From Pseudoselenomonas ruminantium (lineage in GTDB: Bacteria > Bacillota > Negativicutes > Selenomonadales > Selenomonadaceae): a stretch of DNA of 47,973 nt. The notes below the pieces were generated by a model. It was not told the DNA's origin, did no database searches, and saw nothing but the letters and a program-made list of their open reading frames with translations. The translations under genes and the position numbers were made by a program. Of the stretch, positions 1 through 7,717 are shown in pieces (within the stretch, counting starts at the first letter, position 1; each line of letters starts with the position of its first letter). The stretch is taken from positions 1-47,973 of the forward strand of contig SVBZ01000001.1 of the NCBI GenBank assembly GCA_015058575.1, read 5' to 3'.

Positions 1-200
1 AAGCCGCCGGGCAGGGGAGTACCATAAGCGTAACATTGATGGTTTGCGTGAAGAAAATATTTTTTGCCTACACATTCCGTTGAAAAATTCACACCGTTCA
101 AGCGTAGCGCGTTTGGGAACTTTTTCAATGCTTAGTTAAAGTCAAAAAATATTTTTAGCAAAGCATCTAAGTGAAGCGTTGGTACTCCCCTGCCCGGCGG
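1..200. repeat. MITE-like element with 21-bp perfect terminal inverted repeats
   Basis: Bases 3-23 and 180-200 are exact reverse complements over 21 bp. Inside them lie two further nested inverted pairs: 54-66 with 143-155 (13 bp, perfect) and 80-87 with 121-128 (8 bp, perfect). The whole stretch could therefore fold into one long imperfect hairpin. Pairing seems to continue to the window edge (bases 1-2 against the stretch after 200, with a 3-nt insertion), so the left end may be cut off. It contains no convincing gene. A non-autonomous mobile element or a dispersed palindromic repeat both fit; copy number is unknown from this window. Confidence 0.6.
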
Positions 201-250
201 CGCGGCTTTTCTCGAATAAAAACACGGTAATTTACAAACTGAAATTGGCA

Positions 251-289
251 AAAAAATCCGTTGACGCATTTTTCGTCAACGGATTTTTT
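251..289. terminator. Bidirectional rho-independent terminator
   Basis: A 16-bp perfect stem (251-266 with 274-289) encloses a 7-nt loop. It is flanked by A and T runs, so it works in both directions. It lies 19 bp beyond the stop of the minus-strand cupin gene. Confidence 0.9.
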
Positions 290-308
290 CTGTGCATTTA
301 TCGAGTAC

Positions 309-653
309 TTATTTTTTGATGATAAGTGCCATGAATACAAGGTTTTCGGTTTTTGAGGCATTGGCGATGCCGTGTTTTTCGCCATCCGGGCAGAAAGTCG
401 TGGCACCCGCACCGAGCGTTACTTCCTTGCCGTTGTCGTTGTAGAGTGCCGTACCCTGCAGGATATGGTAAGTCTCGGTATTGCCATGATGCTCATGAAC
501 GCCGATGGAGCAGAGCGGCGGGATGATGACTTTTGCGTACATGTCGCATTTGCCATCGAGTTCAGCTGGCGTCAGCAGCTTGACGATGGTAATGGTGCCG
601 TTGCCATCAGCTTTGTTGGTTGCCTGGATTGGGGTTGGTTCGATAAAGGCCAT
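309..653 (-). CDS. Small single-domain cupin protein
   Basis: A 114-residue cupin of unknown substrate. The first cupin motif is visible as His53-x-His55-x4-Glu60 followed by Gly67, and the second as PDGEKH with His94. These residues would form the metal site of a beta-barrel fold. I start at the ATG at 653 because an AAGGAGAG Shine-Dalgarno lies just upstream; a longer version starting at 683 has no such support. The gene is monocistronic, ends at a strong terminator, and diverges from the YdcF-like gene. Small cupins of this size are often called sugar- or auxin-binding-like, but nothing here fixes the ligand, so I keep the name at family level. Confidence 0.85.
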   Translation of the reverse strand: MAFIEPTPIQATNKADGNGTITIVKLLTPAELDGKCDMYAKVIIPPLCSIGVHEHHGNTETYHILQGTALYNDNGKEVTLGAGATTFCPDGEKHGIANASKTENLVFMALIIKK

Positions 654-693
654 GATTGAAACTCTCCTTCTTTTCTTTTTCAAGTTTATTTGC

Positions 694-708
694 TACAATG
701 ACATTATA
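694..708. promoter_or_regulatory. Possible divergent -10 elements
   Basis: TACAAT at 694-699 reads on the plus strand toward the YdcF-like gene. TATAAT at 703-708 reads on the minus strand toward the cupin gene. Neither has a convincing -35 at 16-18 bp, so this is a tentative divergent promoter region. Confidence 0.3.
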
Positions 709-799
709 CAACTTATTGGTGCTGAAATAAATGCGGGGATTCCGGCGATGGCCAGGGATTTGCGCTTTTTCTTTTGTGTGTTGATGCCGGAGGTGCGAA

Positions 800-1558
800 A
801 TGGTCTATTTGTTGAAATTTGGTGCGAGCTGGATATTGCCGCCAGGAATCTTTATTCTGGCGTTGTGGGCACTAGCTGTCTATATCTGGCATTGGAAACG
901 GGAAAGACGGCTGGCAGCGGTGCTGGCAGGCATCACGCTGGTCTTTTACTTGCTCTGTACGAGTTTGGTGTCTGAGCGGACAATGGGCTGGCTGGAAGCG
1001 GCATATACTCCGCCAGCAGATCCGCAGGGCGATGTTGTCGTCATGCTCGGTGGCGGAGCGTTTTCGGATGTGCCGGACGTGGATGGCATGGGGACGCTTT
1101 GTGCAAATCCTTCAAGCAGGCTGCTGACGGCGGTACGTTTGCAGCGCAAGCTCGATGTGCCTATCCTGCTTTCGGGTGGGCAGGTTTATGAGGATTCTGG
1201 CCCGGAGGCTAAGATTGCACGCCGTATCTTGATTTCACTCGGTGTGCCTGAGGATAAAATCCTAGTGGAGACGCAGAGTATCAATACTACGCAGAATGCG
1301 AAATTCTCGGCAGCTATCCTGCGGGAACATGGCCTTACCCAGCCAATTCTGGTGACTTCGGCCTTCCATATTAATCGATCGGTGCTGGCCTTTGCCAAGC
1401 AGGACATTGCTGTGACGCCATATCCGGCGGATTATCAGACAAACCTTCGCCATGTATTCCACTATAACAAGCTAAGCCCGCAGGCGGGCGCATTGCGGGA
1501 CAATGTGATTGTGCTGCAGGAGGTATTGCGGACTGCGGTGACGAGGTATCTGGAATGA
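800..1558 (+). CDS. YdcF/ElyC-family (DUF218) membrane protein
   Basis: A 252-residue protein with two or three hydrophobic N-terminal segments (about residues 5-60) and a DUF218 domain after them. The domain shows its usual landmarks: VVMLGGGAF, a SGGQ turn, LGVPEDKILVE, a run with NTTQNA, and VTSAFH. E. coli ElyC and SanA, of similar layout, affect envelope and peptidoglycan integrity; that is family knowledge and the exact activity is not settled. The start has GGAGG at the right distance. The stop overlaps the start of the MATE gene as ATGA, so the two are translated together. YdcF, a soluble relative, is the main alternative label. Confidence 0.85.
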   Translation: MVYLLKFGASWILPPGIFILALWALAVYIWHWKRERRLAAVLAGITLVFYLLCTSLVSERTMGWLEAAYTPPADPQGDVVVMLGGGAFSDVPDVDGMGTLCANPSSRLLTAVRLQRKLDVPILLSGGQVYEDSGPEAKIARRILISLGVPEDKILVETQSINTTQNAKFSAAILREHGLTQPILVTSAFHINRSVLAFAKQDIAVTPYPADYQTNLRHVFHYNKLSPQAGALRDNVIVLQEVLRTAVTRYLE

Positions 1559-2898
1559 CAAAAAATCTTACGGAGGGAAATCCGGCTAAACTCATATTCT
1601 TTTTTACGCTGCCGTTGATTGCCGGAAATATCTTTCAGCAACTCTATGCGTTTGTCGATACGCTGATCGTTGGCCGTTTTCTGGGAGTCGAGGCGTTGGC
1701 GGCTGTCGGCTGTACGGGCAGTTTGATGTTTCTGATGCTGGGCTTTGTTATCGGTTTTTCGACAGGAATCACCATCTATACTGGACAGCGTTATGGTGCC
1801 AAGGATGAGAAGGGAGTGCGCCAGAGTGTGGCGGCCTGTACGATTTTATCATTGGCAGCATCGGTTGTTTTGACTGTTGCTGGCGTATTGCTTTGCCGTC
1901 AATTACTGGTTTGGATGCAGACACCGGCAGAGATCATGGAAGGGGCTGTCTCCTTTATCAGCATCGTCTATGGTGGCATCGTGATGTTCGTGTTCCTGCA
2001 GATGCAGACGAATATCTTGCGCGCACTTGGCGACAGCCGGATGCCGACTGTTATCCTGGCATTGGCGCTTATCATAAATATCATCCTTGAGCCAGTGGCC
2101 ATCCTTGTGCTTGAATGGGGAATACCGGGGGCGGCTATTGCGACAGTGGTAGCGCAGTTCATCGGTAATACTGTCTGTTACATCTATATCCGCCGCCGCG
2201 TGCCGGCACTGCATACGAAGCGTGAGGATTGGCGTGTATCTTGGCATATCCTGCGGGAACATCTGCGTATTGGCCTGCCGATGGGATTTCAGTCATCGAT
2301 TATCGCCATTGGAGCTATTGTCTTGCAGGTGGCTCTTAACAATCTTGGACCGACTGCCGTTGCTGCCTATGCAGCTTCGCAGAAGGTTGATTCCGTAGCT
2401 ATGATGCCGATGATGTCGTTTGGTTTGGCCATGGCGGCCTATACGGCGCAGAATTACGGAGCTCAGAAATATGCGCGCATTGCTGAGGGCGTGCGCAAGT
2501 GCTGTTATATGTCGGTTTCCTTTAGCATCCTGGCCGGGGTTCTGCTTATTATCTTCGGACCTGATATCATGTATCTGTTCGTCGGGGACGGGCAGCAGCA
2601 GGTTATCGATTATGGCCAGCAGTATCTGATGGTCAATGGTTCGTGTTATTGGATTTTATCGTTGCTGTTTATTTTCCGTTATACGCTGCAAGGCTTAGGG
2701 CAGAGTGTGGTGCCGACGATTGCTGGTATCATGGAGCTGATCATGCGCATGGCAGCAGCCATCTTTCTCTGTGCAACGCTGGGATATCTTGGGGCTTGCC
2801 TGGCAAATCCGATGGCCTGGATTGGTTCGTGTGTTCCGCTGGCTATTGCGTTTTACTGGACGAGCCGGAGTTTCAAGAAAAAATATAATCTCGGTTAA
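1555..2898 (+). CDS. MATE-family efflux transporter
   Basis: A 447-residue membrane protein with about twelve hydrophobic helices, the standard MATE length. The N-terminus (NLTEGNPAKLIFFFTLPL, then FVDTLIVGRFLG) is the typical opening of the DinF/NorM-type branch. The repeat in the second half (SSIIAIGAIVLQ, YAASQKVDSVAMMP) is also characteristic. MATE proteins export cationic drugs or metabolites using Na+ or H+ gradients; the substrate cannot be read from sequence. Translation is coupled to the upstream DUF218 gene by a 4-base overlap, and GAGGT precedes the ATG. No regulator is adjacent. Confidence 0.92.
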   Translation: MTKNLTEGNPAKLIFFFTLPLIAGNIFQQLYAFVDTLIVGRFLGVEALAAVGCTGSLMFLMLGFVIGFSTGITIYTGQRYGAKDEKGVRQSVAACTILSLAASVVLTVAGVLLCRQLLVWMQTPAEIMEGAVSFISIVYGGIVMFVFLQMQTNILRALGDSRMPTVILALALIINIILEPVAILVLEWGIPGAAIATVVAQFIGNTVCYIYIRRRVPALHTKREDWRVSWHILREHLRIGLPMGFQSSIIAIGAIVLQVALNNLGPTAVAAYAASQKVDSVAMMPMMSFGLAMAAYTAQNYGAQKYARIAEGVRKCCYMSVSFSILAGVLLIIFGPDIMYLFVGDGQQQVIDYGQQYLMVNGSCYWILSLLFIFRYTLQGLGQSVVPTIAGIMELIMRMAAAIFLCATLGYLGACLANPMAWIGSCVPLAIAFYWTSRSFKKKYNLG

Positions 2899-3000
2899 TC
2901 CTTGTTTAGCAGGGATTTGTGGCTCGGTGTCGAAGTAAAGAGTTGGGTTAATGTATTCATAATGCCAGATCAACCGATTCATGAAAGGGATGGATTAATT

Positions 3001-4683
3001 ATGTATCAAGATGAGTACAAACGTTGGGCCGCAGCAGATCTTTTGGATTTTGATCTGAATAAGGAATTGAACGATATCCGCGATGACGAGGAGGCCATCA
3101 AAGATCGCTTTGCGGTTGCATTGGAATTCGGTACGGCTGGCTTGCGCGGCGTATTGGGAGCTGGCACGAACCGCATGAATATCTGGGTGGTACGACAGGC
3201 TACGCAAGGTGTTGCTGACTGGGTCAAGACGCAGGGAGGCACGCAGACGGTAGCTATCAGTTACGATAGCCGCCTCAAGGGGTGGAACTTTGCGCGTGAG
3301 GCAGCAAGCGTTTTGGCAGCTAACGGCATCAAGGTACGTCTTTATGATGAGCTGATGCCAGTACCGGCACTGAGCTTTGCTACGCGTTACTACAAGTGCA
3401 ATGCTGGCATCATGGTAACGGCATCACATAATCCGGCCAAGTATAATGGTTACAAGGCTTATGGACCGGATGGCTGCCAGATGACGGATGATGCGGTGGC
3501 AGTTGTTTACGATTCGATTCAGAAGACCGATGTGCTGACTGGGGCGAAATATATCAGTTTTGCCGCTGGCGTCGAGAAGGGGCTTATCCAGTTTGTCGGT
3601 GATGACTGCAAGCAGGCTTTTTATGAGGCAATCGAAGCGCGGCAGGTTCGTCCGGGCCTTGCCAAGACAGCTGGACTCAAGCTTGTCTATTCGCCGCTCA
3701 ATGGTACGGGACTGGTGCCGGTCACGCGTGTGCTCAAGGATATAGGCATCACGGATATCACAATTGTGCCGGAGCAGGAATATCCGAATGGTTATTTCAC
3801 GACTTGCAGTTATCCGAATCCGGAAATCTTCGAGGCACTCGAAAAGGGCCTTGAGCTGGCAAAGAAAGAGCAGGCGGATCTGATGCTTGCCACTGACCCC
3901 GATGCGGATCGCGTTGGCATTGCCATGAAGTGTGCGGATGGTTCCTATGAACTCGTGTCCGGCAATGAGATGGGCGTGCTGCTGCTTGACTATATCTGCC
4001 AGGGCCGCAAGGAGAAGGGCACGATGCCGGAAAAACCGGTAGCGGCAATGTCTATTGTTTCGACGCCGCTGGCTGACAAGGTCGCTGAGCATTATGGCGT
4101 TGAGCTGCGCCATGTGCTCACAGGTTTCAAGTGGATCGGCGATCAGATTGCCGGCCTTGAGGCAAAAGGCGAGGAAGACCGCTTTATCTTTGGCTTTGAG
4201 GAAAGCTATGGTTATTTAGCTGGGCCGTATGTCCGAGACAAGGATGCGGTTGTATCGTCGATGCTCATCTGCGAGATGGCTGCTTACTATCGCTCCATCG
4301 GTTCGTCCATCAAGCAGCGCTTGGAGGAAATCTACCAGCAGTATGGACGCTATTACAATGCTGTGGATTCATTCTCCTTCCCGGGGCTTTCGGGTATGGA
4401 CAAGATGAAAGGCATCATGGCAGCGTTGCGCAAGAATCCGCCTACGGAGTTTGCAGGCCGCAAGGTGGCAGCGCTTATCGACTATGCTGAGCCGGAAAAA
4501 ACGGGGCTGCCGAAGGCCAATGTACTGACCTATACGCTTGATGATGGTTCGACTGTTGTTGTCCGTCCGTCGGGCACGGAGCCGAAAATCAAGACGTATT
4601 TCACGACGCTGGGCAAGGATCTTGCAGAGGCCAAGCAGGTAAAAGAGCAATTGGCAGAGGCTGTGAAGCCGCTGCTGGCATAA
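3001..4683 (+). CDS. pgcA: Phosphoglucomutase/phosphomannomutase family alpha-phosphohexomutase
   Basis: A 560-residue alpha-D-phosphohexomutase that interconverts glucose-1-phosphate and glucose-6-phosphate (PgcA type). All four signature loops are present: the catalytic phosphoserine in TASHNP (Ser142), the metal loop DPDADR (299-304), the sugar-binding loop GFEESYGY, and the phosphate loop RPSGTEPK near the C-terminus. I chose the ATG at 3001: it starts the conserved N-terminal YKRW region, while the frame opens upstream at 2902 with unrelated sequence. It is followed closely by a degenerate relative and then by pgi, so the region handles hexose phosphates between glycolysis and cell-envelope sugars. 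Mannose-phosphate activity is possible too. Confidence 0.93.
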   Translation: MYQDEYKRWAAADLLDFDLNKELNDIRDDEEAIKDRFAVALEFGTAGLRGVLGAGTNRMNIWVVRQATQGVADWVKTQGGTQTVAISYDSRLKGWNFAREAASVLAANGIKVRLYDELMPVPALSFATRYYKCNAGIMVTASHNPAKYNGYKAYGPDGCQMTDDAVAVVYDSIQKTDVLTGAKYISFAAGVEKGLIQFVGDDCKQAFYEAIEARQVRPGLAKTAGLKLVYSPLNGTGLVPVTRVLKDIGITDITIVPEQEYPNGYFTTCSYPNPEIFEALEKGLELAKKEQADLMLATDPDADRVGIAMKCADGSYELVSGNEMGVLLLDYICQGRKEKGTMPEKPVAAMSIVSTPLADKVAEHYGVELRHVLTGFKWIGDQIAGLEAKGEEDRFIFGFEESYGYLAGPYVRDKDAVVSSMLICEMAAYYRSIGSSIKQRLEEIYQQYGRYYNAVDSFSFPGLSGMDKMKGIMAALRKNPPTEFAGRKVAALIDYAEPEKTGLPKANVLTYTLDDGSTVVVRPSGTEPKIKTYFTTLGKDLAEAKQVKEQLAEAVKPLLA

Positions 4684-4710
4684 CAATAGGATTAAACAGA
4701 GGTGTATTTG

Positions 4711-5310
4711 ATGGATTCAGTCAGTAAAGAGGTTCGCTTGGTGCAGGAGGTATATGACCTTAGGGAGCTTGAGAAAAAGATTGCCGCCAGTGATTTTGAT
4801 GCCGAAAGGGATGGAACGGCAGAAGTAGTTGACGTCGATGTCATGCAAACGTATGTGGAAGGACTGCTCGCATATATCGATGAGGACAAGCTCAAGCCCT
4901 ATAAGGTTGTGGCCAATACCGTCAACGGCCCGGCTGGTCCGGTTATCAATGCACTGGAGAAGAAACTGCCGTTTGACATCGTGAAACTCAACAACGTATT
5001 TGACCGCAGTTTTCCTTATGGCGTGCCGGATTCAGCGAATGCTGGCATGCGGGCGGCTACGGCAGCAGCCGTAGCTGAGCAGGAGGCAGATATGGGGGTC
5101 CTTTGGGATCTTGACCTGGGCACCTGCTGCTTGTTTGATGAAAATGGCCGCTGCATTTCGGGGGCGTGTGGCGAGCGCGGCATGCTGCTTTGGCTGCTAG
5201 TGCTTGAACTGCTCTCGCGTTCAAAAGGGAAAAAGCTGTCGGAGCTTTTAGCTGCGGAAACTTTTTCCTGGCAGGATATTGCGGCGCGTCTCAGGGAAGC
5301 CCGCCACTGA
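4711..5310 (+). CDS. Shrunken phosphomannomutase-like protein lacking catalytic loops
   Basis: A 199-residue protein that resembles only parts of ManB/CpsG-type phosphomannomutases. Residues 46-150 match domain 2 (AYID, then VVANTVNGPAGPV, then the ADMG strand). Where the enzymes have the metal loop DGDFDR, this protein has DLDLGT (133-138). Directly after it, residues 157-180 (GMLLWLLVLELL, then KKLSELL) resemble the end of domain 3, as if about 75 residues with the GEMSGH-type sugar loop were removed. The catalytic serine loop and the C-terminal phosphate-binding domain are absent. The frame is intact with AGAGGTG before the ATG, so it looks expressed. It is probably a non-catalytic paralogue; the domain comparison is from memory. 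Confidence 0.6.
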   Translation: MDSVSKEVRLVQEVYDLRELEKKIAASDFDAERDGTAEVVDVDVMQTYVEGLLAYIDEDKLKPYKVVANTVNGPAGPVINALEKKLPFDIVKLNNVFDRSFPYGVPDSANAGMRAATAAAVAEQEADMGVLWDLDLGTCCLFDENGRCISGACGERGMLLWLLVLELLSRSKGKKLSELLAAETFSWQDIAARLREARH

Positions 5311-5321
5311 AAAAAATGAAG

Positions 5322-5362
5322 AATGCCACCGCCAAGGGGATGACCGGCGGTGGCATTTTGTG
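5322..5362 (+). terminator. Rho-independent terminator
   Basis: A 12-bp perfect stem (5322-5333 with 5346-5357) and a 12-nt loop, with T-rich sequence after it. It closes the mutase and pseudoenzyme unit. Confidence 0.8.
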
Positions 5363-5427
5363 TTTTAGCAGGTGTTTCGGATTTTGGAATATTGTTACAA
5401 GAGAATCGAAACCGTCTTGATTCGATG

Positions 5428-5456
5428 TTGACTAAGAGAAAATGGTTCGTTATAAT
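5428..5456 (+). promoter_or_regulatory. Sigma-A promoter of pgi
   Basis: TTGACT (5428-5433) and TATAAT (5451-5456) are separated by exactly 17 bp, about 100 bp upstream of the pgi start. Confidence 0.8.
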
Positions 5457-5554
5457 AATCACGTATGGAACAATAAGTGATTTTAACGCCTGCATTTTAC
5501 TTGCTGGCAACGATTTGCAAGGGAAATGGGGCACAAAGAGGAGTGTTGACGAGC

Positions 5555-7015
5555 ATGAGTTTGAAACTGAAATCCGGCTTTACTTTTGACTACGATAACC
5601 TGTATGGTGAGGGCAAAGTCACTGAGGCAGATCTCAAAAGCTATGAGGAAGATCTCAAAAAAGCCCATGAGGCCATGAAGGTTATGCGTGAGACAGGCTT
5701 CATTCGCGCACATCTGTCGAAAGATGGTGAGCCGGAGAAAGTTCTGTTCAGCCAGCTGCCGTATATCGAAGAGGGGCATCTGAACAGTCCGGACTCGATG
5801 AAACATCTGCAGGAACTTACGGATCATGTCAAGGACAATGTAGACGTCGTAGTTTCGCTGGGTATCGGCGGTTCTTATCTCGGTGACAAGGTTCTCTTTG
5901 ATGTTCACTGCGGGGAATTCTGGAACGCTATGTCCAAAGAAGAGCGCAATGGCTTCCCGAAAGTCATCTTCAGTGGTCAGAACATCGATCCGCGCCGTAC
6001 GGGTGATATCATCCATTATCTGAAGAGTTCGGCTGCCATTACCCAGAGCCATGAGAAACGCAATCTCAAGGTATTGCTGCTCGTTATCTCGAAATCTGGC
6101 GGTACGCTTGACACGATGTCTAACTTCATGGTTATCTATGATGCTCTGCAGAAGTTTGAAGGCATCGACGTTGAGGTCGTAGCTGTAACGGACCCGAACA
6201 TGGAGAAACAGACGCTGCTGAAAAAGCTGGCTATCGAAAAGGGCTGGCCGCAGTATGCTGTACCAGATGGTGTCGGCGGACGCTTCTCGATTTTCTGCGA
6301 GGTCGGTCTGACGCTGGCTGCCTGCATCGGCTTTGATATCCAGGCATTCCTCGATGGTGCCAAGGATATGGACAAAGCTTGCCAGAATGATGATATCTGG
6401 CAGAATCCGGCTATGCTCAATGCGGCATTGAAGTTTGCTGCTGCTGAAAAACATGGCCGTGATATTGAGGTTATGATGCCGTATGGCGATTATCTCAAAT
6501 CCGTTTCGGAGTGGTACATCCAGCTGCTGGCTGAGTCGCTTGGCAAACAGTACAATAAAGAGGGCAAGGAAGTATGCTATGGCCGTACGCCGCTCGTTGC
6601 TGTCGGTACGACGGATATGCATTCCCAGACGCAGCAGCATCAGGAAGGCAAGCTGGATAAAGTCGTTCAGTTCATTCGCCTTGAGAATTGGGAGAATGAC
6701 CTTACAATTCCAAATGTATTCCCTGAGGCGAAGAAGCTCGCGGATATTTCTGGCGTGACGATGGGACAGGCACTTGAGGTGGCTCGCCAGTCCAATGCGG
6801 ATGCGCTGGCTTCCAACAAGCGCTACAATGCCTGCTTTACGCTGCCGAAGCTTGATGCATATCATCTTGGCGAACTCCTCTATATGCTGGCTATGTCGGT
6901 TGCTTATGAGGGTGAGCTGGCTGATGTCGATGCTTTCGATCAGCCGGGTGTTGAGTCTTATAAACGCATCATGGGACCGAAACTTGCAGAGTGCAAGGCT
7001 AAGAACCAGAAATAA
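5555..7015 (+). CDS. pgi: Glucose-6-phosphate isomerase
   Basis: Interconverts glucose-6-phosphate and fructose-6-phosphate in the cytosol. The 486-residue protein shows the sugar-isomerase (SIS) landmarks VVSLGIGGSYLGDK, VISKSGGT and GVGGRFSIF, and a C-terminal SNADALASNKR stretch. I start at the ATG at 5555 (MSLKLKSGF), which follows AGAGGAG. The open frame extends to 5477 but adds 26 residues that do not look like the family. The gene has its own consensus promoter and a strong terminator, so it is a single-gene unit. Its length and motifs fit the shorter bacterial Pgi type. An uninterrupted antisense frame across it is a codon-bias artefact. Confidence 0.95.
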   Translation: MSLKLKSGFTFDYDNLYGEGKVTEADLKSYEEDLKKAHEAMKVMRETGFIRAHLSKDGEPEKVLFSQLPYIEEGHLNSPDSMKHLQELTDHVKDNVDVVVSLGIGGSYLGDKVLFDVHCGEFWNAMSKEERNGFPKVIFSGQNIDPRRTGDIIHYLKSSAAITQSHEKRNLKVLLLVISKSGGTLDTMSNFMVIYDALQKFEGIDVEVVAVTDPNMEKQTLLKKLAIEKGWPQYAVPDGVGGRFSIFCEVGLTLAACIGFDIQAFLDGAKDMDKACQNDDIWQNPAMLNAALKFAAAEKHGRDIEVMMPYGDYLKSVSEWYIQLLAESLGKQYNKEGKEVCYGRTPLVAVGTTDMHSQTQQHQEGKLDKVVQFIRLENWENDLTIPNVFPEAKKLADISGVTMGQALEVARQSNADALASNKRYNACFTLPKLDAYHLGELLYMLAMSVAYEGELADVDAFDQPGVESYKRIMGPKLAECKAKNQK

Positions 7016-7033
7016 TTCCTGTAGTGGATTAGG

Positions 7034-7068
7034 GAAGAACTTCCTCGGTGGAGGAAGTTCTTCTTTTT
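7034..7068 (+). terminator. Rho-independent terminator of pgi
   Basis: A 13-bp perfect stem (7034-7046 with 7051-7063), a 4-nt loop and a T run. Confidence 0.9.
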
Positions 7069-7182
7069 CGTTATCGTTTCCCACTTAAAATAGAAGAAAA
7101 CACTATACAACAAGAGTATGCTTGACTATAATAAAAAGTAGAAAGTCCATTATGAGCGGACAAAAAAGAGGTGGAATCGCTT

Positions 7183-7707
7183 ATGGACCTACAGAGTGAT
7201 AAGCAGAGGCTTGTGGTATTGTTGGTGACATCATTGGCGGCTGGTGCAGCAATCCTGTATGCGGGAGAGACGGAGGACGTGCCAGTGGAGAAGCTTCCTC
7301 CGGCAGTAAATGAACCGGAAACAAGCCGTAGGCCGGTGCAGGGGCTGGCGCTGGCGCAGGCCAGCAGCGAAGTGCGCAATCCATTTACGCTGATGCATGA
7401 AACTGCAGCGGAACAGAAGCAAATGGCTGTGATGACTGATGGCCCGCCGCCAGAACCTGCGCTATCGCCGCCGTCAGAAGTATTGCCATCCCAGCAAAGC
7501 GGGGATGCAGAACCGGAATTATGCGGTATCATGCAGACGGATAACTGCTGTCTGGCGTTGCTGCGGATACAGGGAACAACTGTGGCTTTGGCTGCGGGGG
7601 AGGTTTGCCAGTCGTGGCGTGTTGTGATGATTGACCAGAATGGTGTTGTGGTGCAAAAAGGCGGGCTGGAAAAACGGTTGGTATTGCCCTTGCCAGCTTT
7701 GCAATGA
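7183..7707 (+). CDS. GspC/PilP-like periplasmic secretion or pilus assembly protein
   Basis: A 174-residue protein with one N-terminal membrane anchor (about residues 11-27), a Pro/Glu-rich linker, an RNPF motif, and a small C-terminal domain. The linker plus RNPF resembles PilP. The end (CGIMQ, LLRIQGTTVALAAGEVCQ, VVMIDQNGVVVQKGG) resembles the homology region of GspC, which binds the secretin. The ATG at 7183 has AGAGGTGG upstream; a GTG at 7171 lies inside that site. The gene is 10 bp ahead of a secretin gene, the expected partner. Recognition rests on layout and weak motifs, so the function is inferred. It is probably an inner-membrane to outer-membrane connector. Confidence 0.6.
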   Translation: MDLQSDKQRLVVLLVTSLAAGAAILYAGETEDVPVEKLPPAVNEPETSRRPVQGLALAQASSEVRNPFTLMHETAAEQKQMAVMTDGPPPEPALSPPSEVLPSQQSGDAEPELCGIMQTDNCCLALLRIQGTTVALAAGEVCQSWRVVMIDQNGVVVQKGGLEKRLVLPLPALQ

Positions 7708-7717
7708 GGAAAAGATG

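Noticed and set aside
5483..7084. 533-codon open frame on the strand opposite pgi
   Set aside because: It is a codon-bias shadow of pgi; no ribosome site, no recognisable domain, and pgi itself is unambiguous.
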